Under the pieces are notes generated by a model. That model saw only the letters and a program-made list of their open reading frames with translations. It had not been told where the DNA came from and ran no database searches. Shown here piece by piece: positions 48,969 to 57,680 of a stretch of 64,000 nucleotides of DNA. Source of the DNA: a virus. Where the stretch lies: the IMG/VR virus record IMGVR_UViG_3300048592_000418, positions 38,005 through 102,004 of that record; one strand, given 5' to 3'. A program made the position numbers and the translations under genes. Position 1 is the stretch's first letter. Each line of letters begins with the position of its first letter.

Positions 48969-50129
48969 ATGCCTGAAGCCATCACAAATCGCACGAATCT
49001 TTATTTCGCGGAAGAAACGGTTTTCAACGAAACGCCGGCGACTCCGCAGTTGATCGAACTCCCGTTTACGGGCGAGTCGCTGAAGCACAACAAGGCCACT
49101 GACACGAGCGCCGAAATCGATCCGAATCGGAACATTGAAGATTTGGTCGAGATCGGCGTGGACACGAACGGACAGATCAACTTCGAGCTTCAGCATTCGG
49201 CGTATGACAAGTTTTTCGAGTCCGCGTTTTGCAGCACGTTCCTTGCGGACACCGTTGCGGCCGTGACGTGCGCAATCGCGACGGCCGGTCAGACGATCAC
49301 CCGCAACACTGGCACGTTCAGCGCGCAGCAGCAGGGCGCGAAATACGTGAAGGTGGCGGGCGCCGCTACGCCGGCGAACAACGGGATCAAGCGCGTCGTG
49401 AGCTGGTCAGATACCGTCATCACGTGCGCGGCCGGATCGTTCACGGCAATCGAAGCGACGCCTTCGCTTACGCTGACGACGAAATACATTCGGAACGGCG
49501 TCAGTCCGAAATCATTTCTGATCGAAAAGAAGTTTGGGGACATCGCGCAGTTCATTCACTACCGCGGGCAAATCGTGAACGCGTTCGCGCTGGAAGTTAC
49601 GGCAAAGCAAAAGATCAACGGCAACTTCGCGTTCATCGGAGCGAAGGGCGTGACGCCGAGCGGAACGACAATCGGCAACGGCTCGCCGACGGCGAAGACG
49701 ACGGATCCAATCTTCCGGGCCGGCGCCAACGTGGGCGCGTTACTCGCCGACGGCACCGCGATCAGCTCCGGCATTCGCGCGCTGAATCTCGCCGTCGGAA
49801 ACAATTTCCGCGGCCGGGACGTGATCAACTCGAAGGAATGGGCGTCGCTCGGCATGGGCGATTTCGACGTGACGGGCGCGATCAACGCCTACTTTGTGGA
49901 TGCGGCTTTGCTCGCGAAATACTACGCGCACACGGCGCTGGCGCTGCACACGGGCTTCGTTGACGATCTGTCGCAGTTGATCGCGTTCACGTATCCGAAG
50001 ATCTATTTCACCGAAGGCGACCCGGAAATCTCCGCGAAAAACGAAGACGTGATGCTGAACCTTCCTTTCCGCGCTGTTTACGGCGGCGCGTCGAATCCAT
50101 TCACGCTTCAGATGGATTATCTGAAGTAA
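48969..50129 (+). CDS. Major tail tube protein
   Basis: 386 residues. LYFAEETVFNETPATPQLIELPFTGES-type front, NGQINFELQHSAYDKFFESA and a C-terminal domain with DVMLNLPFRAVYGG follow the pattern of the Phage_tail_3-like tube proteins. It is larger than lambda V. A TAA stop is followed in the same frame by the next gene. Confidence 0.9.
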   Translation: MPEAITNRTNLYFAEETVFNETPATPQLIELPFTGESLKHNKATDTSAEIDPNRNIEDLVEIGVDTNGQINFELQHSAYDKFFESAFCSTFLADTVAAVTCAIATAGQTITRNTGTFSAQQQGAKYVKVAGAATPANNGIKRVVSWSDTVITCAAGSFTAIEATPSLTLTTKYIRNGVSPKSFLIEKKFGDIAQFIHYRGQIVNAFALEVTAKQKINGNFAFIGAKGVTPSGTTIGNGSPTAKTTDPIFRAGANVGALLADGTAISSGIRALNLAVGNNFRGRDVINSKEWASLGMGDFDVTGAINAYFVDAALLAKYYAHTALALHTGFVDDLSQLIAFTYPKIYFTEGDPEISAKNEDVMLNLPFRAVYGGASNPFTLQMDYLK

Positions 50130-50153
50130 TTCCGAAACCAATACGATCCCGCC

Positions 50154-50396
50154 ATGAATCCACCGCTCGAAGTCATCATGTTCGTCAACGACCGCGGCGA
50201 AAGCGCTCCCCAGCCGGGCACGCCGACGCAACGCGTGAACCTGATTCCCGTTCAGGGCCAAAACTCGGATCTCGTTCCCGTGTCCGCGCAGGGGAATCTT
50301 TCCGGCAACGTCAACTTTAGCAACCTGACGCCGGAAGCGGCGGCGTTGCTCCCCGGAGGAAAAAAGTTCAGGGTCACGTTCGAGGAAATCCCGTAA
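50154..50396 (+). CDS. Small hypothetical tail-region protein
   Basis: 80 residues. Beta-rich (GNLSGNVNFSNLTPEAAALL). In frame with the tube gene across a TAA and 8 codons, so it might be an add-on domain made by readthrough; more likely a separate small gene. Followed by a terminator. Confidence 0.65.
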   Translation: MNPPLEVIMFVNDRGESAPQPGTPTQRVNLIPVQGQNSDLVPVSAQGNLSGNVNFSNLTPEAAALLPGGKKFRVTFEEIP

Positions 50397-50433
50397 CGGG
50401 GATCGGGCTGCAATTTGGGTTTGGGGTTTCAGT

Positions 50434-50470
50434 CCCGCCGGGCGTAGCGCATGCGCTCGGCGGGTTTTTT
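50434..50470 (+). terminator. Rho-independent terminator after the tail tube genes
   Basis: CCCGCCG (50434-50440) pairs with CGGCGGG (50458-50464), and the intervening loop holds a second self-complementary segment AGCGCATGCGCT. A T6 run ends at 50470. Confidence 0.88.
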
Positions 50471-50536
50471 ATTGCCGCGCGGCCGGCGCCGGCGCACAAC
50501 ACGATCCGAACAGAACCAAAACGAAAGCGAATCACC

Positions 50537-50995
50537 ATGGATCTTCGAGCAATTGAAAAACGCGAGGAACGCGAACGCGAAGGCGTTTGGATCCCGCTGC
50601 ACAGTGGCGTTTCCGATGACAAAGCCGAAGTGCTCGTGATCGGGCTGGATTCCCCGAAATACACGCAGACGCTTTACACGCGCATGATGCCGCTGCGGGC
50701 GAAATACGGGAAAGACGAACTTCCCGAATCGGAAATGAACACGCTGATTTCCGACGTGACCGTTGACATCGTGCTTTTGAATTGGCGCGGGATCGAACTG
50801 GACGGAAAGCCGCTCGAATTCTCGAAGGAAATCGCGCGCGAATGGATGCGGAAGAGCGATCACTTCCGGGACATGGTTTCATCCGCGGCGATCCGCGCGT
50901 CGCGCATGCTGAAGGAAGAGTTCGAGAAGGACGTTGCCGCGCTAAAAAAAGTCTCCGCGCCAGTCTCGACGCAACCGAGCATTCCGGCGAAGTAA
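50537..50995 (+). CDS. Tail assembly chaperone (lambda G-like)
   Basis: 152 residues. Charged front, then SPKYTQTLYTRMMPLRAKYG and a DIVLLNWRGIELDG segment as in phage tail chaperones. It ends at TAA 50993-50995. Ribosomes that slip at 50944-50950 make the longer GT product instead. It binds the tape measure during tail assembly. Confidence 0.88.
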   Translation: MDLRAIEKREEREREGVWIPLHSGVSDDKAEVLVIGLDSPKYTQTLYTRMMPLRAKYGKDELPESEMNTLISDVTVDIVLLNWRGIELDGKPLEFSKEIAREWMRKSDHFRDMVSSAAIRASRMLKEEFEKDVAALKKVSAPVSTQPSIPAK

Positions 50996-51303
50996 ATTGG
51001 CTTGCCGAGCTGGCGCGGGAACAGGGCAAGGATCCCGCCGAATTTCCCATGGTCCGGAAGGCGATGGCCGCAGCGGGCGAGCTGTCCGTTCCGGCGCATT
51101 TGCTTCCCGTGTGGGACGCGTTCGATCTGCTGTGCCGCGGCCGAATGCTCGGATTCACTTCGATTCAGCGCATTCCAATTTCCGAAATCGAAGCGTGTCG
51201 GCGAATGCTCGACATCACCGGCGGTCTGCGTTTCTGTCGGCTTGTTCAGGCGATGGACGACGTTTACATTTCGGCGTTCATCGAAAGCCGGCCGAAACGT
51301 TGA
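50537..51303 (+). CDS. Tail assembly chaperone, frameshift fusion (lambda GT-like)
   Basis: Made by a -1 ribosomal frameshift from the chaperone frame. After the slip the frame reads KKSLRASLDATEHSGEVNWL and continues (DPAEFPMVRKAMAAAGEL ... DVYISAFIESRPKR) to TGA 51301-51303, three bases before the tape measure. The T part has no start codon of its own that fits. Both G and GT are needed in lambda. About 255 residues. Confidence 0.85.
50944..50950 (+). promoter_or_regulatory. -1 frameshift slippery site A-AAA-AAA
   Basis: The seven A residues fall in the correct phase (CTA AAA AAA in the chaperone frame), so P- and A-site tRNA-Lys can both slip back one base. The position, shortly before the end of the first frame, is the same as in other G/GT genes. 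Confidence 0.9.
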
Positions 51304-51306
51304 CGC

Positions 51307-54300
51307 ATGGATCTCGCAGTTCTCGGAGTTAAAATTGACCCGACGGCAGCAAAGGCCGGCGGGAGGCAAGCTGAAGACGCCTTCGAGCGAATGAAGGCGA
51401 AGGCGAAGTCATCGCTCGACACGATTGACCGGCACGTCAACGCGCTGCGTTCGACGATGTTCAACGTTCAGAACGCCGTGATTGCACTCGGCGCGACGTT
51501 TGCGGCGACGCAGGGGATCCGAGTGTTCGCCGGCTTCGAGCGCGAAATGTCTAACGTCAAAGCGCTGACGAATGCGACAGAGCAGGAAATGGCTGAACTT
51601 ACGATGGCCGCGCGGGAACTCGGCGCGACTACTGAGTTCACCGCGCGGCAAGCTGGCGAGGCGATGCGATACCTCGGACAAGCCGGATTCAGCACGAATC
51701 AAATTCTCGCGGCGACGCCGGCGGCGCTGGATCTGGCGATGGCCGCGAGCATTGATCTCGGGCGCGCGGCCGGAGTCACGGCAAACATCATGGCCGCGTT
51801 CGGAAAGGACGCGAGCAAGACGCGCGAAATCGTTGACGTTCTCGCCGTCGCAGCTTCGTCGTCACAGACGGACATTCAGCAGCTCGCCGACGCGATGAAA
51901 TACGCGGGTCCGGTGGCAAGTTCGCTCGGCATTTCGATCAACGATGCAGCCGCGGCAATGGGCGTTCTGTCGAACAACGGTCTGCAAGGCAGCATGGCCG
52001 GCACAGGACTGCGGCGCGTGCTGTCCGAGCTTGCGGATCCGTCGCGCGAAGCGGAGATCGCGATTCAGTCACTCGGATTGACGCTGCAAGATCTGAACCC
52101 GCAGACGAACAGCGTGCTCGAAATTATTTCGCGTCTCGCGCTCGCCGGACTGGACGCCGGGAAGGCGTTCACGATTTTCGGGGACCGCGGCGCGCCGGCG
52201 ATTCTGGCGCTGACGCGCAGCGTTCCGAAGCTCGCGGAATTGACGGCGAAGATGCAGGACACGACGGGCGCCGCGAAGCGAATGTCAGACACGATGCACG
52301 ACAATCTGATCGGCGACTTCCGAACGTTGATCTCCGTCGTTGAAGAAGTCGCAATCCGGTTTGGGACAAACGGACTCGGCGGATCGCTTCGTTCCATCGT
52401 TCAGGAAACGACGGCCGTGATTCAGGCGTTCGCCGGCATGTCCGATCCGCTGGACGAAGCGAATCGCGGCGCCTACGAAATGGTTGAAAACCTGAAGTTG
52501 CTCGGCGCAGTCGCGGCCGGCTTCGTCGCTGCGAAGCTCGCGTTTCACCTGATCAGCATCGGAACCGCGGCCGTTCAGGCGGCAATCGCGATGCGTTCGC
52601 TGAACCTGATCATCGCCGCGAATCCCATCGGGATCATTGCGACCGGAATCGGACTGGCGACGGCCGCGCTGATCGCGCATTCGACGCAGACGACGGAAGC
52701 CGAGCGGAAGCAAAAGGCATACAACGAGACGCTGGAAAAACACCGCAAGCTGATGGACGACGGCGCCGAAGCCGGCGAAGCCGCGCTGAAGCGTTCGATG
52801 ATGGATCTTCGGCAGCGCGGCATTCAGGCGCATCTCGAAATTCAATCGCTCGAAGAAAAGATCGGAATTCAGAAGAAGCTCGCCGCGGTGGAAAAAGAGC
52901 GCGTTGACGCCGAGTCCATCGCTGACGAGCGGAATCGGCGCGTTCACCGCCGGCCGGAGCGGGACAAACTTTCCGCGCTCGAAAGCGAACTCGCCGCGAC
53001 GAAAAAGGCTTACGCCGAGATCGTGAAAGCGCGTGAGCAAGCAGGGGCGCAGCTCGAAGATCTTCAGATGGAACAACTGGCGCGCGAAGCCGGGATCAGC
53101 GAGAAGATCGAAGCTGAATATCAGTCGTTGCGGCAGAAAACAATTGAGCGCTGGCAGGGTCAGCCGGAGAAATTACAGCGTGCTCTCGACGCGCTGGATG
53201 CGCGGTTCAAGCGGATCAAGGAAAACGCGCCAATTGATAACGAAGGGCTGTCCAAGCTGGAGGAGTTCGTTCGCACCTTGGACATTGGCAGCTCGAAGGC
53301 GCAAAACCTCTCGCTCTTCACTGGGAATCTCGAACAGGCGATAAAAAAACTTGGGCTGTCGCAGGAAGAAGCGAACGAGGCGCTGATCATGGCGCGTTAC
53401 AGTCTCACGGCTACGCCGATCCAGCGCTACGCGGACGGGCTGGACGTTGCCAGTTCCCACACTCGCTTACTCACACGCGAAACCGAGCTGATGGATCTCG
53501 CGCTGAAGAAAAATCTGATCACGCAAGAGGAATACAACGAAGTTCTGAACGAGCTGAAACGCGCATTGTCGCGCGGCGGGCCGCTTCAGCAATACGTTGA
53601 CAGTCTCGACATCGCCGAGTCGCGCGTGAAGGCAATCCGGATCGAACAGCAGAAATTGAACGAGGCGCTGAAGTCTGGCGTCATCAGCATCTCCGGATAC
53701 GATGAAGCGATGCGAGCGCTGAACGACGCGCTGCGAACCTCGCAGTCGCTTATGATGCGCACGAACGATTCGCTGATTCAGGACATCGCGAACGAGCGCG
53801 TGCTGTCCGACGAAAAGGGGCGGATCCGTGACGAGCTGAACCGCCGGATCGAACGCGGTGACGTGACGCAGACGGAGGCGTTCAAAGCCGGCGTTGCCGA
53901 TCAGATCGCGACATGGGGCAACGCGCAGCAAAGAATGATGGAACTCGGCCGCGGAACCGCGCAGGCGTTGGAAAACGACTTCGGAACGTTCTTCGATGCA
54001 CTGATCGATGACATCGGCAGCGCTGGCGACGCGTTCAAAAACCTTGTCTCGTCCATCCTGAAGGACATGGCGCGGCTGATCGCGCAGGAACAGCTAACGA
54101 AGCCGCTTCTTTCCGCGCTGTTCGCCGGATTCGGCGGCATCGGCGGGAAAAGTCCGATCCCGGCGAGCGCAGGTTTCGGCGATGGCGTCAGCGCTGGCGC
54201 GTCTGTCGGACTGGCGCACACGGGCGGAGTGATCGGCCGCGATGCGCTCGCGGCGCGAAACGTCAGCATGGACATTTTCCGCGGCGCTCCGCGCTTCCAT

Positions 54301-54588
54301 GGCGGCGGCATCGCCGGCGACGAAGTTCCGATCATCGCGAAGCGCGGCGAAGGCGTGTTCACGCCGGAGCAAATGAAGGCGCTCGGCTCCGCCGGCGGCA
54401 ATCAGATCAGCGTTCAGAACACGATCATCGTGAATCGCGACGGGACGACGAAGCAGAAGAGCACGGCAACGGGGATGGAGGATCCCGCGATGGCTCGGAA
54501 GCTCGCCGAATTCATTGACAATCGCACGCGTCAGACGGTGATCGCCATGGCGGCGCCGGGCGGGCCGCTTTATCAATCACGCGTTTAA
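51307..54588 (+). CDS. Tape measure protein
   Basis: 1,093 residues. The N-terminal TP901-type region (FEREMSNVKALTNATEQEMA, GATTEFTARQAGEAMRYLG, SLGISINDAAAAMGVLSN) is diagnostic. One hydrophobic stretch near 395-460 spans the membrane-inserting part (LNLIIAANPIGIIATG). Long helical coils follow, then a Gly-rich C-terminus (GGVIGRDALAA, GGGIAGDEVPIIAKRGEGVF) as in lambda H. Its length sets tail length. Confidence 0.95.
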   Translation: MDLAVLGVKIDPTAAKAGGRQAEDAFERMKAKAKSSLDTIDRHVNALRSTMFNVQNAVIALGATFAATQGIRVFAGFEREMSNVKALTNATEQEMAELTMAARELGATTEFTARQAGEAMRYLGQAGFSTNQILAATPAALDLAMAASIDLGRAAGVTANIMAAFGKDASKTREIVDVLAVAASSSQTDIQQLADAMKYAGPVASSLGISINDAAAAMGVLSNNGLQGSMAGTGLRRVLSELADPSREAEIAIQSLGLTLQDLNPQTNSVLEIISRLALAGLDAGKAFTIFGDRGAPAILALTRSVPKLAELTAKMQDTTGAAKRMSDTMHDNLIGDFRTLISVVEEVAIRFGTNGLGGSLRSIVQETTAVIQAFAGMSDPLDEANRGAYEMVENLKLLGAVAAGFVAAKLAFHLISIGTAAVQAAIAMRSLNLIIAANPIGIIATGIGLATAALIAHSTQTTEAERKQKAYNETLEKHRKLMDDGAEAGEAALKRSMMDLRQRGIQAHLEIQSLEEKIGIQKKLAAVEKERVDAESIADERNRRVHRRPERDKLSALESELAATKKAYAEIVKAREQAGAQLEDLQMEQLAREAGISEKIEAEYQSLRQKTIERWQGQPEKLQRALDALDARFKRIKENAPIDNEGLSKLEEFVRTLDIGSSKAQNLSLFTGNLEQAIKKLGLSQEEANEALIMARYSLTATPIQRYADGLDVASSHTRLLTRETELMDLALKKNLITQEEYNEVLNELKRALSRGGPLQQYVDSLDIAESRVKAIRIEQQKLNEALKSGVISISGYDEAMRALNDALRTSQSLMMRTNDSLIQDIANERVLSDEKGRIRDELNRRIERGDVTQTEAFKAGVADQIATWGNAQQRMMELGRGTAQALENDFGTFFDALIDDIGSAGDAFKNLVSSILKDMARLIAQEQLTKPLLSALFAGFGGIGGKSPIPASAGFGDGVSAGASVGLAHTGGVIGRDALAARNVSMDIFRGAPRFHGGGIAGDEVPIIAKRGEGVFTPEQMKALGSAGGNQISVQNTIIVNRDGTTKQKSTATGMEDPAMARKLAEFIDNRTRQTVIAMAAPGGPLYQSRV

Positions 54589-54591
54589 CCC

Positions 54592-54942
54592 ATGGCCGCA
54601 GACGAATTCACTTGGACGCCTTCAAACAGTTCCCGCGTGACGCGCGAACCGCGCGTGGTGGGCGTGCAATACGGCGACGGCTACGCGCAGGAATCGCCGG
54701 ACGGGATCAACAACAACCCGCTCGTTTTGGATCTCGTGTTCCGGAACGTGAATCAGACGGACATTGCGGGGCCGATTGACACGTTCCTGTCATCGAAAAA
54801 GGGCAGCATTTCGTTTTTGTGGACACCGCCGGCGCCGTTCGCCACCCAGCGACGTTTCAAGTGCAAGGCGTGGGATTTCGTTTGGGAAGGCGGCGTGATC
54901 ATGGGAGTCACCGCAAGGTTCGCGGAAGCGTTCCAGTTGTGA
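54592..54942 (+). CDS. Minor tail protein (lambda M-like)
   Basis: 116 residues. TWTPSNSSRVTREPRVVGVQ, YGDGYAQESPDGIN, and SFLWTPPAP match the lambda M / minor tail family. First tail-tip gene after the tape measure. GTGA with the next gene. Confidence 0.92.
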   Translation: MAADEFTWTPSNSSRVTREPRVVGVQYGDGYAQESPDGINNNPLVLDLVFRNVNQTDIAGPIDTFLSSKKGSISFLWTPPAPFATQRRFKCKAWDFVWEGGVIMGVTARFAEAFQL

Positions 54943-55532
54943 TCCGCGCAGCGTTCATGCTCGCGGCCGTGACGATGGCGCCGACGGCCGCGGCGCTGGA
55001 CGTGGAACGGACGATTGACGCGATCCGCGTTGTGGAAAACTCGTCCGTCGGCCGCATCGGCGACGCCGGCGAGCGCAGTCCGTGGCAGTTCATGCCGGGC
55101 ACATGGCGCCAGTTCTCGAAGAAGCCGTTCGCGTGGGCATCGCTCCGCGGCGAACCCTACGAAACCGAACAGCGGCGCGTTGCGCGCGCGCATGCGAGCT
55201 GGATTCTCGAACGATTGCCGCGGCTGCGGCTCCCGCAGACGGCGCGATCCGTCGGACTCGTCTGGAACGCAGGTTACGGCGCCGTGCGAGCCGGCCGCAT
55301 CGCGGCACGGCATCGGGATTACGCGCAGCGGGTTCAGAACGTCTATGATTCCGGCGCCGGGTTGACACTCCATTCCCGCGGGTTCAGATCGTTCACACGA
55401 TGGGAATACGCGCCGACATTCAGCTTTTGGAGGTGGACGCCGAAGTCTCGCTGTTCACCTTGGACGCGACGATCAAGGGCGGCGACGTTTTTCGCTGGCA
55501 CAACGAACAGGCGCTTAACGGCTCGAATCTGA
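54939..55532 (+). CDS. Secreted lytic transglycosylase-like protein
   Basis: Up to 197 residues from GTG 54939 (GTGA junction); ATG 54957 is an alternative. A signal-peptide-like front (FMLAAVTMAPTAAA) precedes a lysozyme/SLT-like domain: IRVVENSSVGRIGDAGERSP with a candidate catalytic Glu, then QFMPGTWRQFS, and AGYGAVRAGRI. The frame overlaps the L-like gene by 133 bases, and its last 45 residues are not protein-like, so the functional end is probably near residue 150. It would degrade peptidoglycan, either in entry or in lysis. Insertion between M and L is unusual. Confidence 0.78.
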   Translation: MIRAAFMLAAVTMAPTAAALDVERTIDAIRVVENSSVGRIGDAGERSPWQFMPGTWRQFSKKPFAWASLRGEPYETEQRRVARAHASWILERLPRLRLPQTARSVGLVWNAGYGAVRAGRIAARHRDYAQRVQNVYDSGAGLTLHSRGFRSFTRWEYAPTFSFWRWTPKSRCSPWTRRSRAATFFAGTTNRRLTARI

Positions 55533-56242
55533 CGGGGGAACTCGTCTGGCAGGGCGTCACGTATCAGCCGCGGCCGATCACCGTTGAAGGGCTGGAAATC
55601 AAAAGCACGGGCGAAAAGAACCGCCCGAAGCTGAAGATCTCGAACATTGAAGCGCTCGTCACGGGGCTGATCATTGATTACGATGACATGATCGGCGTGA
55701 AGGTGACGCGGAAGCGCACGCTCGCGAAGTATCTGGACGGCGAGCCGGGCGCGGATCCCGCGGAGCGGTTCGCGGATGACGTTTACTTCATCGTTCAGAA
55801 GGAAAGCGAATCGCGGATCGAAGTCGTGTTCGTGCTCGGCGACCCCAGCGATCTTCCCGGCAAGACAGTTCCCGGCCGCAAGGTCAGCGCGAACTTTTGC
55901 ATCGCGGAATATCGCGGGGAAGTGTGCCAATGGGCCGGCGGACCCGTCGCCGAGCTGAACGACGTTCCGATTGTCGGGCCGTTCGTTGATCGCGGCGCCT
56001 ATGACGAAAACGCGTCTTACGGCGCCGGCGATCAGGTGTTCGTCATCGATCCGATTGGCGTCCCGCACGTCTTCGTTGCGCGCGGCGGACTGGGGACATT
56101 CTCCGGCATTCATCCGAGCAATGGGGCTTACTGGATGGCGGATCGTTGCTCGAAGAAACTCAGCCGGTGCAAGCTAACGTTCGGCGAAGCGGAAGCGCTC
56201 CCGTTCGACGCGTTCGTTGCCGCGGCGCGGCTCCCGCAATGA
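55400..56242 (+). CDS. Minor tail protein (lambda L-like, Fe-S)
   Basis: 280 residues. The front (ADIQLLEVDAEVSLFTLDAT) and ITVEGLEIKSTGEKNRPKL match lambda L. Four cysteines at 167, 176, 250 and 257 keep lambda L's pair spacings of 9 and 7, which there bind a [4Fe-4S] cluster. The gap between pairs is 74, against 23 in lambda, because of an inserted beta segment (NASYGAGDQVFVIDPIG) like a small carbohydrate-binding module. Confidence 0.9.
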   Translation: MGIRADIQLLEVDAEVSLFTLDATIKGGDVFRWHNEQALNGSNLTGELVWQGVTYQPRPITVEGLEIKSTGEKNRPKLKISNIEALVTGLIIDYDDMIGVKVTRKRTLAKYLDGEPGADPAERFADDVYFIVQKESESRIEVVFVLGDPSDLPGKTVPGRKVSANFCIAEYRGEVCQWAGGPVAELNDVPIVGPFVDRGAYDENASYGAGDQVFVIDPIGVPHVFVARGGLGTFSGIHPSNGAYWMADRCSKKLSRCKLTFGEAEALPFDAFVAAARLPQ

Positions 56243-56985
56243 CGCTGACGCCTGAGATCACGGCCGCGATTGCGGCGCACGCGGCCGAAGCGGCGCCGGC
56301 GGAATGCTGCGGCTTCGTCATCGCGACGAACCTGAAGCGGCTCGAAGTCATGCGCGCGCGGAACGTCGCGGCGAAGCCGCTCGTGAACTGGCGCATTCAC
56401 GTTGACGATCAGCAAGCCGCGGAGGAAGCCGGCGAAATCATCGCCGTTTATCATTCGCACGTGAACGCGCGCGCGATTGCCTCGGAAGCGGACAAAGTTT
56501 CGTGCGAGGCGAGCGGATACAAGTTCCTGATCTACTCGCATCCGCTCGGCGAGCTGACGGAAATTGTCCCGTGCGGATACCGGGCGCCGCTGATCGGCCG
56601 CGAGTTCGTTCACGGCGTCACGGACTGTTACGCGGCGATCCGTGACGACTACTTCGAGAACGACGGGATCGAACTCCCGGACTTTCATCGCGAAGATCGA
56701 TGGTGGGAGGATCCGAACGGGCCGGATCTTTACATGGAACACGTGAAGAACCCGGCGAACGGCTTCACGATCATCGGCACGGACTGGCGCAAGGCACGGC
56801 CGCGCGACTTGCTGCTGATGCGGCTTTTCTCGAAACACGGCCGCGTCAACCACTCCGCGATCCTACTCGACGGAATGCGCATCTTCCACCACGTTCCGAA
56901 TCGCCTTTCCGGCCGCGAGACGTTTTCGCAGTTCTGGCAGCAGTGCGTTGCATACGTGGCGCGGCATCAGAAGTTCAACCCATGA
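56239..56985 (+). CDS. Tail assembly protein (lambda K-like: JAMM plus NlpC/P60)
   Basis: 248 residues. A JAMM metalloprotease-type domain comes first: E22, then H72, H74, S82 and D85 in HSHVNARAIASEAD, an exact H-x-H-x7-S-x2-D motif. An NlpC/P60 domain follows with C130 (GVTDCYAAIRD) and H205 (RVNHSAILLDG). In lambda K-like proteins the second half cleaves peptidoglycan peptides. Both active sites look intact. ATGA junctions. Confidence 0.95.
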   Translation: MTLTPEITAAIAAHAAEAAPAECCGFVIATNLKRLEVMRARNVAAKPLVNWRIHVDDQQAAEEAGEIIAVYHSHVNARAIASEADKVSCEASGYKFLIYSHPLGELTEIVPCGYRAPLIGREFVHGVTDCYAAIRDDYFENDGIELPDFHREDRWWEDPNGPDLYMEHVKNPANGFTIIGTDWRKARPRDLLLMRLFSKHGRVNHSAILLDGMRIFHHVPNRLSGRETFSQFWQQCVAYVARHQKFNP

Positions 56986-57680
56986 TGACGACGATCAATC
57001 TCCGCGGTGAAATGGGCCGGATGTTCACGAAAAAGCTGCGGCTGGACGTGAAGTCACCGGCGGAAGCGGCGCGCGCGATGGAAGCGAACTTCCCCGGCCG
57101 CTTTTTCAAGTATTTGTTCGAGGCACAAAAGCGCGGCGTCGCGTTTCAGGTGTTTGTCGGGAAGGAATCCATCCCGGAACACGAGCTGAAGACGAAGACG
57201 GTCGGGCAGACGATCACCTTCGCGCCAGTGCTTCAGGGCGCCAAGGAAGGCGGCTTGCTGAACGTGATCATCGGCGTCGTGATCATCGCTGCGGCAACGA
57301 TCATCTCGCAAGGCACGCTGACGGGCGCCGCGATCTCCGCGACATTCTCCGGCGGCGGCGTCGCAGCGTTCGCCGCAAACTTCGGCTTGGCGATGGCGCT
57401 CGGCGGCGTGGCAACGATGATCGCCGGCAAGCCAAAGGCCGCGACACCGAACGAGCGGCCGGAGAATCAGCCGAGTTACATTTTCGACGGGCCGAAGAAC
57501 CGGACGCGTCAGGGCAACGTTTATCCGCTCGTTTACGGTCACATGATGGTCGGATCGCAGCGCGTCAGCGCGAGCGTGCGGAATGAAGATTACGTTCCGG
57601 GCGGCGGCGATGGCAGCGGCGGCGATGGCGAATTTGATCCAAACCTCGGCGATGGATATGGCGGCTACGCTTCAAGCTAA
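56982..57680 (+). CDS. Tail assembly protein (lambda I-like)
   Basis: 232 residues. RFFKYLFEAQKRGVAFQVFV and the tail QGNVYPLVYGHMMVGSQRVSA match the lambda I family. A hydrophobic Gly/Ala-rich centre (LLNVIIGVVIIAAATIIS) is typical. Gly/Asp-rich end overlapping the J-like gene. Confidence 0.92.
   Translation: MMTTINLRGEMGRMFTKKLRLDVKSPAEAARAMEANFPGRFFKYLFEAQKRGVAFQVFVGKESIPEHELKTKTVGQTITFAPVLQGAKEGGLLNVIIGVVIIAAATIISQGTLTGAAISATFSGGGVAAFAANFGLAMALGGVATMIAGKPKAATPNERPENQPSYIFDGPKNRTRQGNVYPLVYGHMMVGSQRVSASVRNEDYVPGGGDGSGGDGEFDPNLGDGYGGYASS

Noticed and set aside
50127-50156. Readthrough of the tail tube TAA into the next gene, which is in the same frame
   Set aside because: Same-frame neighbours occur one time in three by chance, and the second frame has its own ATG and compact fold. 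Kept only as a remark.
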